DNA of 64,000 nucleotides from Rhea pennata. Lineage: Eukaryota; Chordata; Aves; Rheiformes; Rheidae. Location of the stretch: contig NC_084676.1 in assembly GCF_028389875.1 (NCBI RefSeq), positions 9,672,001 through 9,736,000 of the forward strand, written 5' to 3'. The position numbers and the translations under genes were made by a program. The notes under the pieces are model-generated. The model saw nothing but the letters and a program-made list of their open reading frames with translations, searched no databases and was not told where the DNA came from. Of the stretch, positions 39,821 to 52,532 are shown piece after piece (position 1 is the first letter of the stretch; each line of letters opens with the position of its first letter).

Positions 39821-42071
39821 TCTCAGTTCCCTCTCCACAACGATATGGGCTCCATACTGTGCCCTAAGAAACACAGACAACAGCCACTGATGATATGAAT
39901 AATTCACAAAAGGTGACCCACCCCCCAGGGCAGACCTTTGACTTGGCCTTTCCAGCCTAATGCTGCTTTCTTTGGCCACAAGTGTCAGCAGATCTGGCTC
40001 CAAGAGACTGGGTCTGTTGAGTGAGATTCACAGCATCAGTTCAGGCAGGTTGCTGCACTCACGTAGCACCTCCTGGGCACTGTGGGTCACCTGCTGGATG
40101 CCCCCAAGAGAGCTCCCTGTAACAGGATGATCCAGAGCTGTACATGCAAGTTCAAGAAAGTAATTTAATTTGTAGCTATTCTTTTCATGTTCTTTAATTA
40201 CAATGTAGGTGTTTCCACCTTGAAAAAGGATCTTTCTGAAGGTGTTTAAGTGCAGAAGGAACCCAATATATGTTGCTGACAGAAAAAATGTGTAAGATTT
40301 CAGAAGCTGAATGGATATTAAACTCAATTTGTTATCAACTTGTGTGTAATAGGACACACATTTAAAAGGTCTGAGTTTTTTGGGAGATATCTTTCAGCTG
40401 CCTTCTCTGAAAATTTGGCGGTATTTTCAGTTCTGACAAGACCATTGCATGAAAACATGCCTTGCGAAGATGCCAGGCATCTCATTTTTCTCATGCATTT
40501 GTTCATCACTATAGTAACTACAAGACAGATTAAGAATAACATTAAGAAAAGTAAATCTGGGATTAAGTCTATGAAGAAACACCTTATCGTAGTTTGGGTT
40601 CTCTCAGTTTTGTACCACCAAGCACAAACTGAATCAGGGTGGTCTGGATGGGGCTGAGAAGGGTCACTTTGAAATGAAGGTTAAAGCATTAATGAAACAA
40701 AACTGTTTTGCCTCCATTCTGTTCCCCATAGCAGTAGCATGAGCTTTCTGGACCACTCACTATCACAGCATCAAGCTTCAGTGAAATCAATATTTATTTG
40801 GCTAGACCTCTGTTCATAGGAATAAACAGTTGTAGTTCTTCCTGACAAAATCTTAGTCCTCAGAGCAGCTGCTCACTTGCCTTCATAGTTGTTCTGAGTC
40901 AGGATCTCAAAGAGCAGCCTGATAAAGTAAGAATAAGCCTGATAGGATAGAAGGAAAAACATCAGAGCATGGAGCCCTAAGATAACCCCCTACTTCAGTT
41001 TGTGCGTGAAGTCAGATGGGTTTATGTGCAGGTGTTTAAATGTTTTATCGGATCAAAGATACGCAGCACCATGGAGCAGGAATAAAGCTGTTCACACACA
41101 TTCACCAAGATAGGGAGTGATAGAAAAAGAGAACTGAACAACTATTTCTGGTGGCGCTGCAGCGAAATCCCCCAAACTTTCTGACCCACCATTGCTGTCT
41201 CTTCAGGAGTTTTAGAGAAATGCACTTTGAAGAGCTGAACATCAGAAGTCCAGAGCTTGCAGTGAGAGGATCAGTTCTTGCTACTTGGCGCTTTAGGGCT
41301 CAATCTCCCTGGGCATGGTGGCTGGCGTCAGTCATGGCTTACGTTGTCCCCACGGCAGTACAAGCACAGCTCCTCTGTTTAACGGGTGACTCCAGGCTGC
41401 ACCCCTCCATCACACAAGCTGTGGGTCCTAGTTGTTCTATCTCTGTTACCCAATACCTTACTTATGACATTTGGTGTGCCTGTGTGGCCCATATTTGGAG
41501 GTTAGAAATGTTCTGTACAGTGAGTGTCAACTATATACAAACCACCTCTCCATCCAGGCAAAACCAGATCACCTAAGGCAGCAAAGTGTTTACTGTCTGT
41601 GGAATAGGAAGGGTGGCTCTTTCTTGGAGGTGTTATGACTAAGGGTGTCATGACTGGTCTTTTGCAGAAACCTGAACATGACTGATCCCCTTGGGTAAAG
41701 ATACCTGTGTGCAAATGGTCCCTAAGCAGAGGGAAGTTGCATGCAACTGCTCCTCTTTATCACTGGTCTTAGGATCCTGGCACCCTCTTTGCTTTACTGA
41801 GTGCAAACCATGAGTGGGGAATGGATTTGAGTACATGAAGGAGGCAGAATGCAAGATCCTTTTATTACTGGATAATTCTGAACCCCAGCAATAGGTCAGA
41901 CTGCACCCTGTTATCGCTTTGGTCATTTTACATCACACCCTCTTTTAATGCAGATCCTCTCCAGGATTATCAAGAGGTTTGTTCAGCCTGAATGGGATGC
42001 CTACAAAGATTTAATTAAAATTTTAAAATGAAAAAATTTGAAAGGATTATAGAAGGAGAGAAAGCAATGGC

Positions 42072-42128
42072 TTTTTTTTTTTTTTTTTTTTTTTTTTTTC
42101 TTTTTTTCCTTCCTCTTTTTTTCCTTTT
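42072..42128. repeat. T28 tract followed by pyrimidine-rich sequence
   Basis: Twenty-eight T, then a C and further T/C-only sequence. It makes a long pyrimidine strand of more than 50 bases. Confidence 0.95.
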
Positions 42129-42687
42129 GTAACAATAATGAGATCTAGTTGGAAAAAAAAAATTTTGAGTGATTCATCAGGACTGAATCACCATCACTAT
42201 GCAGTGGAATTTGCTGTCTTTGCTCCTGCAGTAGTAACTCTGTACAAACTGGCTGTGGTTTCAGACACTGATATAAGACAGACAGGGGAGATAAAACCAA
42301 CTTGACTGAAACACTTTTTGGAGTACACAGCATGGCCCCTTTGAACACAGCATGGTCTTCTCTACCCAGTTGTATGAGACAGATTATATTAAAAAGAAAG
42401 CCTGAATAAATTACATTTTTTAGGCTTACACCTGCATAGATCTGGTAGTCCTCCTGCTCTGCTAAGGAAGAACTTCTTCCTTTTTTTTTTTATTCCAATT
42501 TAAATGCGAGTGTCTCTGCTCTCACACTTGGAGGTTACCTCTGAAGTAAGCACTGTTACTGGACCACCACATCTATCAGCATTCAGATCTAGGCTGAAAA
42601 GTCCAGTCTGAAATTTGAACTCCTCAGATTTATTGGTGGTTTGGATCCTGGTGGATTCTGAGGAGGAGGCTATCGTAAGGAGGCAAA

Positions 42688-42780
42688 TCACCAGGAAAAT
42701 TTGGGTCTACTTCTGATTTACTAGCTGATGTCGGGCAATCTCTTCTTAAACTAGAATTCCCTTTCACCGCTGTCACCACC
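42688..42780 (+). repeat. Possible MIR-type SINE fragment, sense
   Basis: TTTACTAGCTGATGTCGGGC followed by AATCTCTTCTTAAACTAG resembles the MIR core (ttactagctgtgtgaccttgggcaagt...). The match is short and diverged. Confidence 0.35.
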
Positions 42781-44594
42781 TTCTTTCTTTCCATGATCCA
42801 TTATTTAGTTCAGGGAGCTTTCTGAATGCTACATCATATCCATGCAGGTTCCTGGACTCTTGATCAAGTGCTGAGCCTGAAATAAGAAATGAAGTGATTC
42901 AAACTGAAATGATTAAAAAGCAGAGGGTCACATCCTGGCACAGATTATCCTAGTGATTTCTAAACAGATGAGCCCTGTAAGTGATTGTACTCTAAAACCT
43001 AATCTGACATAGGGTCAGGTCCAGAAATATGCATCCAAATTATCAACTAATCATGATTTAAACCTCTCTGGACAGCAAGCAACATCCTGGTGTTAGCAAT
43101 CTCTCCCCTTAAGACTACACAGTAGGATACTAACCAGACTTTCCAATGGCCTTTTAAAGTGGGAGACACCAGACTTACAGGAAGTGTCTTAAAACAGCAG
43201 GACTTTAGAAAAAAAACAGAGCTTGTGGCATCATGGCAGAAAATGAATTCACTTGTTACGAAATCTTGCTATTTGCAAAGCACTTTGGTGCGCTATCTGA
43301 GAAAGGCAGACTGTCAGAGTCTAGACTCTGGGGTTGGAAAAAAATGCTTTTTATTGTATCAACCATATGTAAACTCCACAGCCTACTGATAGTGAATTAG
43401 AGTTTGCAAATATTTCTTTCATAAGCCCTGATCCAGCACTGAAGATAACTTAAGACCTTCATCCCATCTTCCTCTGCTTCTCCTGGCTTGACCTCATCCA
43501 GGAGAAGACTTCATCTGGACTAGCCTCCATACCCTGGTTATGTCAGCTTCCACATCATCTCTCACTGGTGTTAGAGGGATCATGGCTCTGCTCTAGGGAA
43601 AGGAAGCAGCAGAGCAGCTGACTTTCACATGAACAAAGAGCCCCCGCTCTTCTTATCCTCATGGCCCAAGGTAGAGTGTCAAGAGCCCCACTGCAAGTTC
43701 TGGGCCAACGTTTCCAGCAACCAAATTTCAAGAGCTGATCTTAAATTTTAAGCAAGCTGAAAACCTTTACAGCTGGATTCCACCATGTTTTAGAACCTGA
43801 GAATCAGTTCAGCTGTTCATATAGACATAGTTTGCAGTACAAAAGAGGATTGGTGTTGGCTGGGTAGCTGAATGCAACCAGAAACACAAGAGCAACCTTC
43901 TTGGGGCATTGAGTTGCAGCAGTTTCAATGGACCCCATAGTCCCATGGGTTCATCATATTGATCAAGTCTATGCAAAGAGCAACTCTCTGCTCGATATGT
44001 GTAACTTCCCTGTCTGAATAAAATCTCTGTGGTGGACACAAGACACTGAGAGTTCTCAGTAACTCTCCCATTTCTAGCATTACTTCTAGATCTGCTATAC
44101 TGCTCTCATCTGTTTGCTTTAGAATTCAGATGTATTCCTGCTATTTAAATGCTATTTTAAAAAAGTCACATTTATTTCTTTTACAACTACACAACTTCTT
44201 GTGGAGTTCAATTCAGTGCAGTAGCTTTTTGCTCTGTTTACTTCAAACCAGCTAGCCTACGTGTGGTGTGTGCTTACCTGGTGTGTGTTTGGGCTTTGTA
44301 TCTGTGTGGGTATGCATGTGTTAATTACTTTGCTGTAGGTTAAGAGAATGCCTAGCTACCTTTCTGTTCTCCATTGTGCTAATCCGACTTTTGCCAAGAG
44401 GAGAACATCTTGCTAAGGTGATTTATTCGTCATACTTTATTTATAGTACTACTTAAAAATACAAATCTAAAATCCAACTTAAGGCACGTATGACTTTTAG
44501 CTTTAAAGGAGAACATTTGCATTCATTTTTAACTGTGTAACGGTGACTATTTGTAGTACAGACTTTGCTTCCTAAGGCTTCATCTGAGAGTCTC

Positions 44595-44748
44595 AAAATT
44601 ATTTTACAAACATTAAAATGTATTCTCACAAAGAATTTATAAAGTATTTATTATCTCAGGGTCAATGAGGAAACCAAAACAAGGGGCAACTATATCAGCT
44701 AGCTAGAGAGTTGGTGGCAGAGCTGATATAGGACCAGGTGGGTGGCCT
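44595..44748 (-). repeat. MIR-type CORE-SINE fragment, antisense
   Basis: The plus strand shows several reversed MIR landmarks in the right order: TATTCTCACAAAGAATTTAT, ATTTATTATCTC, CAATGAGGAAACC, CAGCTAGCTAGAGAGTTGGT and GGCAGAGCTGATATAGGACC. Collinearity over about 150 bp makes this the best SINE fossil in the window. Confidence 0.6.
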
Positions 44749-46057
44749 CTGTTGTCACTGGGGAGAAGGAGCTCTCCAGAGAGTGGGACATCCCCTTTAA
44801 GATGGATAGATTGAGCTGTGCTTCAGAAAAAACATTCTCTCTACTAACTACATAACTCCAATTTATAAATGACCAGAAATATATGAGATCAACTACCCCT
44901 TTCTTGGTTCCAGTCAGGCAAAATGGAATATTAAGTAAGTCGGATATCAGGGGATAAGTTTGTCTTTCTTTTTTATGAGAGAGAATTTTTTTGAGACAAA
45001 TTCCCCGTTTGCAATCTATGAACTGGAAAGTACTAAACAATCCATCATAAATTTAAGGGTGAGGAAAAGCAAAATGATAGCTGATAATAAAACATCCTCA
45101 GCCTGAGCAAACACAGGTATCTTCAACTGGACAAATGCCCGTGCTGTTGTAGTCACAGCTAGTGAAGGTACCAGTGAAGGCAGGACCTATGGTGGGGCTG
45201 GAGTCTTCTTCAGTTGCCTCCTTCTCCTGCCTCCAGGAAAGCCACGTCTGTCCCCATGGGATCATCCTCACGGGCTGGTGTTGCTCTGTCACATTGTTGG
45301 CAGCACGCCTACAAAGAGGTGGTCAGCCACCTTTCCGGGAGAGTTCTGGCTCTGTATCCATTCTGGGTTTTCCTCCCAAACGTGCACATCCAGCTCCTTT
45401 CAGCTGAAGATGCTGGAGCTGTTGAAAGAACAGATGAGACCACAGTTAATGGCAGGGCTGGGTCATGGTGCTCCCCAAGCCGAAGCTGTGCCATGGGCTC
45501 CCGCCTCCTGCAGCATGAGGGAGAAGAGAGTTTGCTTCCTCTGCTTCTTGGCATCCCTCAGCATTCCCTCTGGCTCCTCCTGAGAGGGTCTCAGAGTGTA
45601 GATCAGTCTCAGTTCTCTCTCTGCAGGCCACGGAAGGATGATAGAAGCTTTCATCATTTTCTTTTATCTATTCTATTTCTAATGAAAAATGTACAGTTTA
45701 GTTTGACTCTTTTCTCCCACAGAGAAGTTTTGGACGAAAGAGATCTGTCTGCAAAGACAGAAATACAGTTAGCTTCCTGCCTTCCCCTCTGAGACTGAAG
45801 GGAGTCAGCTTCCCATTTCAGTCCCCTTGTGAAGGGATGTTTTCTTCTCGCATTACAGAAGGCAGTGGATGCTGCTGTCGTGAGGCTGGGGCCACACAGC
45901 TGAGGCCAGAGAAGTGATTCTGCTGTAAAATTGGCAAAAGAGAGAAGACTTAGTGTGGAGGGCTAAACTGCACGCAGCTGAGAGGAGGAGGCAAGGGCTG
46001 CCGTGCACAGTGCAACCTCCTCCCACCATGCGACACAGAGCACCGCGGACATAGGCA

Positions 46058-46252
46058 TCAGGCAGTGCTAACGGAGAGGAGATTCTCTTTAGCCCTTCCT
46101 ATACGTCCCCCCCCCCTGCGACCACCACAAAGGTGGACTGCACAGACCTTCTCCCTTACTCCTACCAGCTCAAGCAGCATCGATGAGCTTGCCATGAAAA
46201 TGCAAGCAACAAGAAGCCAAGCCATAACAAGCATCTGCTTAAGAAACTTCAT
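46058..46252 (-). other. Unassigned short open frame with a signal-peptide-like start
   Basis: From an ATG at 46252 on the minus strand a 64-codon frame begins MKFLKQMLVMAWLLVACIF. This is a basic head and a hydrophobic core followed by small residues (MASSS), which is the form of a secretory signal or single membrane segment. A donor-like GTAGGAGTAAGG follows the LLEL codons, so the ATG part could be a first coding exon. The frame also continues upstream of this ATG. I recognise no family, and chance open frames of this size are common here. Confidence 0.15.
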
Positions 46253-47979
46253 GAACTTCCTAATAGCCGTGAGGCTCCTTGGTGGTAAACGCTCAGGAGA
46301 GAAGGCGCCATGTCCATACGACTGTGTATAATACAAGAACTCTACTGGAGCTGTAACCCTGGCTGTGTAGGAGCCCATTCTGGGCTTCATAATTTACATG
46401 CATATGAATCTGTATATATTTCCATGAGTGCTGTGTCTCTGAGTGTATGCAACTGTGAATAAAAGAGCTGAGTGAATTATTCATCATGGATTACTGATAT
46501 GATTAATTTTACCTCTCTTTCTACTCTCAGGATGCCTACAAGTCCCTCTTTATTTATTTTCCCTCTTTTATTAAATGTTTTTGGAGATGAAGTAAATTAA
46601 AGCCAAGTAATTTTTCTCTTCTTTGCTTGGATGAATGTAACGTTTACAGTCAGAGCCCCACTGAGAGTTCTCTCAGAAAGCAAATGTCTTTTCATCTGGC
46701 CTTTGAGCCTAAAAGCTTCAAAATCTCTCCCGGTGAATGTTCACACATGTAAAGTGCAATGACAGAGGAAAGTGCAATGCTCAGAGGAAAGTGAGCAGCA
46801 AGCATGGGGATAGCTTTTTGGGGGGATAGTGGCAGGGTTTCATTAGGCAATTCACATGAGTGAACGCCAGCTGTGTCCAGCAGGGCCCAGCAAGCTTTCT
46901 GCACTTACTGCTGGGGAAGAGGAGTGGAAGGACCACGGGTGCACAGGCTCAGCTATGTGGTCTTTAAATGCACATGCAGGTTCAAACGAGCACAAATTCA
47001 AACAGGAGCTAATGGGATCTTTGAGGCCCAGGCTGTGCGTGCAACACCACCTCTAAATTATTCAAGCTTTTAAATGAGTCACTTAATTTTCCTTCAGCAA
47101 GGCATATCAAATTCATCTAGAGGTGCAGGTGCTCCACGCTCTGAAAAACATAGTCATTTACTTAGTGCCTAAATATGGATATAGGAAGCTTGCTAGGGGG
47201 ACTGCTCTTCAATTAAGTGGGGAGTAGAGAGGATATGCATCCTATTTATGTTAGGCCTCTAAATTAAGTCAGGAGGCTATTTGAGCTCCTCTTTCTGTCA
47301 ACAAGGAGATAAGAGCTCCTTCATGGGCTTTTCAGGCCATCTACATTTCTACATGGCCCTCTGCAGTGCCCCAAGTCCCACTGGGCTGACTGCGTGTCCC
47401 TGCATGATGGAGGAGTGCAGACCTCCGCACGCAGTCAGTGTCGCCCCACCAGCCCCGCAGCGCTGCGCGCTCCAGCCGCAGCCTGCCTTGGTGAAAGCAA
47501 TAGCCAGGTGGCCTCTAAGTGCCACCGCTGGCCGTTGGCTCTGAACCAGCCCATCAAAGGCCCTCCTCTCCCCGTGGACTCCCAGCCCACCCGAGCTTCA
47601 TAGGCCTGGTGTGTTCAGTCAGATTATCGTATGCAGAAAGTTCACCATTGCTCCATTTCTCACTTCTGAAACACTCCAAATTCAGCCTTACAGGAGCAGC
47701 AGCCTGCGAGACACTCACATACTCTTCCCTTTTGTGGCCCACCTGGTCAGCTGGGCCACAAAGTATTGAGTCTCTGCCCTGGCTGGATGGCTGATACTTT
47801 TTAGACAGCAGAATGATGACTAACCAGTGGTAAATGGTAAATTGCGATTAGCACTTTGTGCACAAAGATCTCTACTTGCCTATAGCTCCTGGTATTCACA
47901 TGAACTGAAAACTCGCCATGTCCATGATCATTGAATGCAAACTGCTGCAGCCGCTGGGAATCAAACACTCATTTGAGTC

Positions 47980-48777
47980 AGCTTCATTTGCATGAGTTTT
48001 GCATTGAATGGCTTATTTAGATGGGATGTTATGGATACTGTTTGCATGCATTTCTATGTCGCATTATTCAATGTGACAGACACGTCCTGTAGTGTTTCAG
48101 TGTTGCTCCCACCTTGGCCAGCAGCAAGCGTGCAGCACACCATCAAAAAACCTGCTCGCATTTTGAACTTTTTTTCTGTGGGTCTTTTTCCACCACCCCA
48201 GGTTATTTTACCCAAACAGGCCAGCAATTATTCTGTTGCAGATGGCTGTAAAGTGTGCTAGGGACCGAACACTGCTGTTTCCATGGCAGCAGTTAGGCAA
48301 TTCCACTTGTTAGCAACCCTACTATTAAAATACAAACCAAAATAAACCAGGATAATGACTTTTTCCTTCCAATTCTTTGACCTTTGGGGAATCTTCTTTT
48401 TCTGGTCAGAGCTGGAAGTCTCAGGCTGCTGGTGGCTTTTGCCACACGATTTCTCCAGGGTTGATTGAGTTAGCTCAACAGGGAAAGCAGTGTGTCCAGG
48501 GGCATCATGCAGACGGACTTCAGGCTGCACAGCCTTAGAAATGCAACCAGGTCAGGTCAGGCTGATGTGGAGGAGCCAACTGGAGTCATGGTAATTTAGC
48601 AAGTGGGAGATTTGCCTCAGAGGAGAAGGGGAACTAACAGCCCAAGATTGCTCAGAGTGCCCTCTCCTCGCAACAAATGAAAACTGAGACCCCTCTTGGA
48701 GATGGAGGACCTACTTCCTAAATCCTTTACCTGCTTAGGAGAGCTGCATTATTTCTCATCAGTAATTACCCAGCAGC

Positions 48778-48836
<59 letters not shown>

Positions 48837-49610
48837 AAATAAAAAAGCAGAGCTGTTCAAACAGAAGAGCAGATTGAAGCCCACAGGTGATTTGTAAACT
48901 CTTCCTGGTAATTGCCTGCTTGATTAGGGCGCAGTTACCGCAAATGTTCATCCAAGTGCAGTAAGTGCTTGAGCCCAGGACCAGCGTCCTCTGCCACAGC
49001 AGTTACGATGGCTGGCAGCTTGAAGAAGGGTTTTTGCAAGCATTGTGGTGATTGCTTTTATGTTTCTGGGATTATGCTCAGTGATTTGCAGCAGGTCAGT
49101 GTAATAAGAGCTAAGGGGTGGCACCATCTCAGAGGTGTGGTACTCACTTTTTTCACTGGGATCTGACAAGACAGACACATGGCTAGTCCTGCCAGTTTTG
49201 TTAGGACTGAAAGTAATGGCTGAGATTTGCAGGTTTGTGCAATATGCAGAAGACAATTAAATATTTTCACTTCCAAGAAACAAATGCTGGACTTTCCCCA
49301 CCATAAACCAGCTGTACCACATTTAACATTCATTCATTACTGTGCCATTTTCTCTTTGCCTTTCTGCAATTTGCATGCTGCTTTTGGTTAAAAATACCAA
49401 AACATTCACATGACTTTAAAGATAAGTTCATTGTGCAGCTTCCCCAGTACAGCAGAAACTCTAAACTAAACTAAGTTACAGACGCAGTAGCTTAGGCTGG
49501 ACACGGGGCACAGAGGAGAAAGCGCTAAGTGAGAGAAGTCCCAAGTTTTATCACCAGGAACTGTTGTGCTGCTTCTTGGGGGCCACACAAACTGAGTTAT
49601 TTGCATGAAG
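47980..49610. promoter_or_regulatory. Cluster of three octamer (ATTTGCAT) motifs
   Basis: Perfect POU octamers on the same strand occur at 47986-47993, 49369-49376 and 49599-49606, and another lies at 44515-44522. The first is followed by CATTATTCAATGTGACAG, which contains HOX/MEIS-like words. This suggests regulatory DNA but proves nothing; a few octamers are expected by chance in 64 kb. Confidence 0.2.
48784..48836. repeat. A27-(GA)13 pure purine tract
   Basis: Twenty-seven A pass directly into thirteen GA units, giving at least 53 uninterrupted purines. The (GA)n part is a microsatellite. Confidence 0.97.
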
Positions 49611-52435
49611 GTAGCTCTCTAGGGGACCCCCCCCCAAAAAAAACTGCCCACATTCCAGCCACAGTAACCTAAAGCATTCCAGCAGTATGTGGCCCAATTT
49701 TTATATCTCCTGGAACATAACAGCAGTCCATCCTGTAGCATATACCTGATCTCCTGCAGTGGCTACTCATGGATACCTACAGAAGAGATTAAGAACAGCC
49801 GGGTACACAGGTCAGGCAGGGAGCACTGCTTCCCCAGGATGCTCTCTGTCCTCCAGCACTGTGTGGCTAGAGAAAACCCTCAGCCAGGGAAGACACTGTT
49901 GTGTCTGTTAATTATTCTTCTATTTACTTCTCCAGTTGCATTGTTAACACGTTTCTGTCATCCGCTGCATCCTGCACTGGGGGGCTCCTACATTAACTAC
50001 CCCTCATCTGAAGAACCTTTTGGCTCATTGGGCATGTACCACATGCCCGTTTCATTTGGTGCTTTCTGCTGCTTGTGCTGAAAGTCACAGTGAACAGTCT
50101 TTCCATATTTGTATAAACACATGCTCACTCCCAGGGGCTTCTCCTGAAGCTAATGCTTTAATATCTATTAATGTTCCTATTTCCTTCAGGAGTGCTTACA
50201 CTAGATGCAGCGATCTTGACAGCTTTTAAGGGCCCATGAACAGGTGTATGTCTTCATCTGAGAGAGAGCGCTGCTTATGCAGCTAGTCAAAAAGCAGCGT
50301 TACTAACAGAGCTGCCCGCACGCTCCAGGGAGGCGCTCGTAGGCACTCATGCAGCAGAGAAAGCATCAGGCCCTCCAGCTGAGTATTTCCTTTTCCTACG
50401 TTCACTCCTCCCAATGAGCACATGGTGGTGTGAGCTGCATGCCACCATTCCCTGTAATGCCCTGAGAGCTGAAAGTCTCTTTTCCTGCAAACACTACCTG
50501 CTTGGCATCGCCCGCAGCAATTGCTGCGCAGGGCCCGTGCACGGTGGGAGGGTGCGAGAGGGTGAGAGGTGCCTTCTCCCGAGGACACTGGGGGGAACAG
50601 CCTGGGTGCTTTTGCAGCAGAGTGGTCTGCACGGATGGGGATGGGAAGGAGGGTGGTGAGAGGTGAGCACCGGGGGCTGCCCAAACACACGGCAGCTCCG
50701 GCGTCTGCAACGTCTCTGTCATTAGCCAGGACAACAACACCCCGAGGGCTGAGGGAAGGGAATGGCAGATTCTCCAGCGCTGTGCTTCCTTCAGTCCATG
50801 ACGACATTTTTGTCACGTATAAAAAAATCCCATAAATTAGCCTCAAAATGCCTGTCCAGCCTCCTGCAGCAGCTCCAAGACAAGGCTAGGGCAGACTTGG
50901 CAGCTTGCATCAGTGTGAAACAAGGACGGTATCCAGCAGCGAGCGGCCTCATGGGATGAGCTGTGCCCCGAGGGGAACTGCCCAGCACCAGCCTGCGCAC
51001 CCACCCAATGGACAAACTGAAGGGGAGGGTTTCTGCTGACCCATTCCCCCATGATGATTTTTGCTGCAGAAGCCAGTGAGAAGGGAGGGACTGAGGCTGT
51101 GCTCCTTGGTCTCTCCGGTGGGTGATGCCTGCGAGCAGGGCAGCAGGCAGAAGCAAATTCAGGTACTGTGAAGGCTTGCGTGGCTTCTCTGGTGTGCTTC
51201 TAGGCACAGTGAAGGCTTTGAGTCTCTCACTTGCTCCAAAAAAGCCTTTTGAGAAAAGTGTGGTACCAGAAAATCAGAAAATCTAAATCAGGAAGTCATC
51301 GTCATCAGAGTTTAGAAAGCAAGTCTTGTGGGACAATATTTACTGACCTTTTTCTTTGCATGCTACCTCCTCTCAAAATAAGGAAATGCTCTCCAGACAT
51401 AAATAGCCACAATAAATTTTCTTTTGTGCCCCACAGCCTCCTAACAGCATACATTAAAGCAGCGAGCACCTCTGTCCTTCTGCTCCCTTCCTCATGCCAC
51501 CCACACTCGTCACCCCCTCACTTTCTTCAAATGAATTTCCAGATGACTTTCCTCAGCTGTCTTGTCTCAGTGACAGAGGACACGAGGCAGTGGCAACTAA
51601 TGCATTTAGAGTAAATATTGACCTGGAATAGAGGGCCAGCATTTGTGAGAATTTCACAACTTCACTTAAAAGTTCTTCTTTAAAAAAAAAAAAAGTAACA
51701 GAAAATTGATGAACAGATTCCATTGCAAAGATGTTTTGAAATGAGAACAACTTTGAGATTTCAATATTCACCACTGTTATTTTTCCTTTACTTTACTGAG
51801 CTTTAACATCTATTATCTACTATTTGCTTTGTGAATTTCAGCTGTTGTCTAGTCTGGCATGTATTTTGCAGTACCTTTCAACTTGTCTGTACATACTAAA
51901 GAAACTGCAATTGTTGAAACACACTTCTAAACCAACAAAGAAGGAAATAAATAAAGAAAAATAAAGATTTTCTTGTTATTGGAGTTCTCTTTTTGCAGCC
52001 TCTGGGGATAACCTTTTCTATGCTTTCCTCTATGACTATGAGGGATATATATATATTTTTTTTAAAGTACAACAGATATCTTCATGGGCTCTTGTGACTG
52101 CAGGGAGCTGGGCTACTCGGAAAACCACCCAAAAGCCTCAAAAATGTAAGACTTGAGAGAACTGCAGGTCCTGTTGTGTTGCCAAAGCCAGGGAGGCTAA
52201 CAGTGTGCTAGAACCAGAGTCCAGCTTAAAATTGATCCTCTAAGTTTGCCTCGTTTACATCTCAGATTATTTTAGACTGAGCAAATGAAGTTCATCTCAC
52301 TTCTCATTCCCGCCCCTTCATCCTTTGACCATTGGAATGCCCTATTTTGAACCTTTTATTACTGTTCTAGAGGCCAAGAATCTCTGAGGTTTTCCTTGAT
52401 GACAGATCAGTTGACACCAGAGCTGTGGCTCTGAA
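49611..52435. other. Non-coding, nothing firm recognised
   Basis: A moderately GC-rich stretch at 50.3-51.2 kb holds minus-strand frames of 187 and 138 codons that overlap in different frames. Composition is biased and no motif is recognisable, so I do not call a gene. Confidence 0.5.
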
Positions 52436-52532
52436 GCCATCACTGATTCAGGAGGATCCTATGACCTGCATCAGGCAGAAGGTCAGATTAGAGGACTACA
52501 GTGATCTGTTCTGGCCTGAAAATCAATTTATT
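52436..52532 (+). repeat. CR1-type LINE 3' tail fragment, sense
   Basis: AAGGTCAGATTAGAGGACTA followed by CAGTGATCTGTTCTGGCCTG and AAAATC matches the 3' end of old sauropsid CR1s (aggtcagactagatgatcac...ttctggccttaaaatc). The part upstream of this is too diverged to place. Confidence 0.65.

Larger units (their letters stand above)
39569..44594. other. Non-coding, nothing firm recognised
   Basis: Unique sequence with a 19-bp duplication, a long T tract and a possible MIR scrap. The 141-codon plus frame at 41151-41576 matches no family I know. Confidence 0.55.

Noticed and set aside
50283..51207. Minus-strand frames of 187 and 138 codons
   Set aside because: No family resemblance, biased composition, and overlapping frames on both strands suggest chance.
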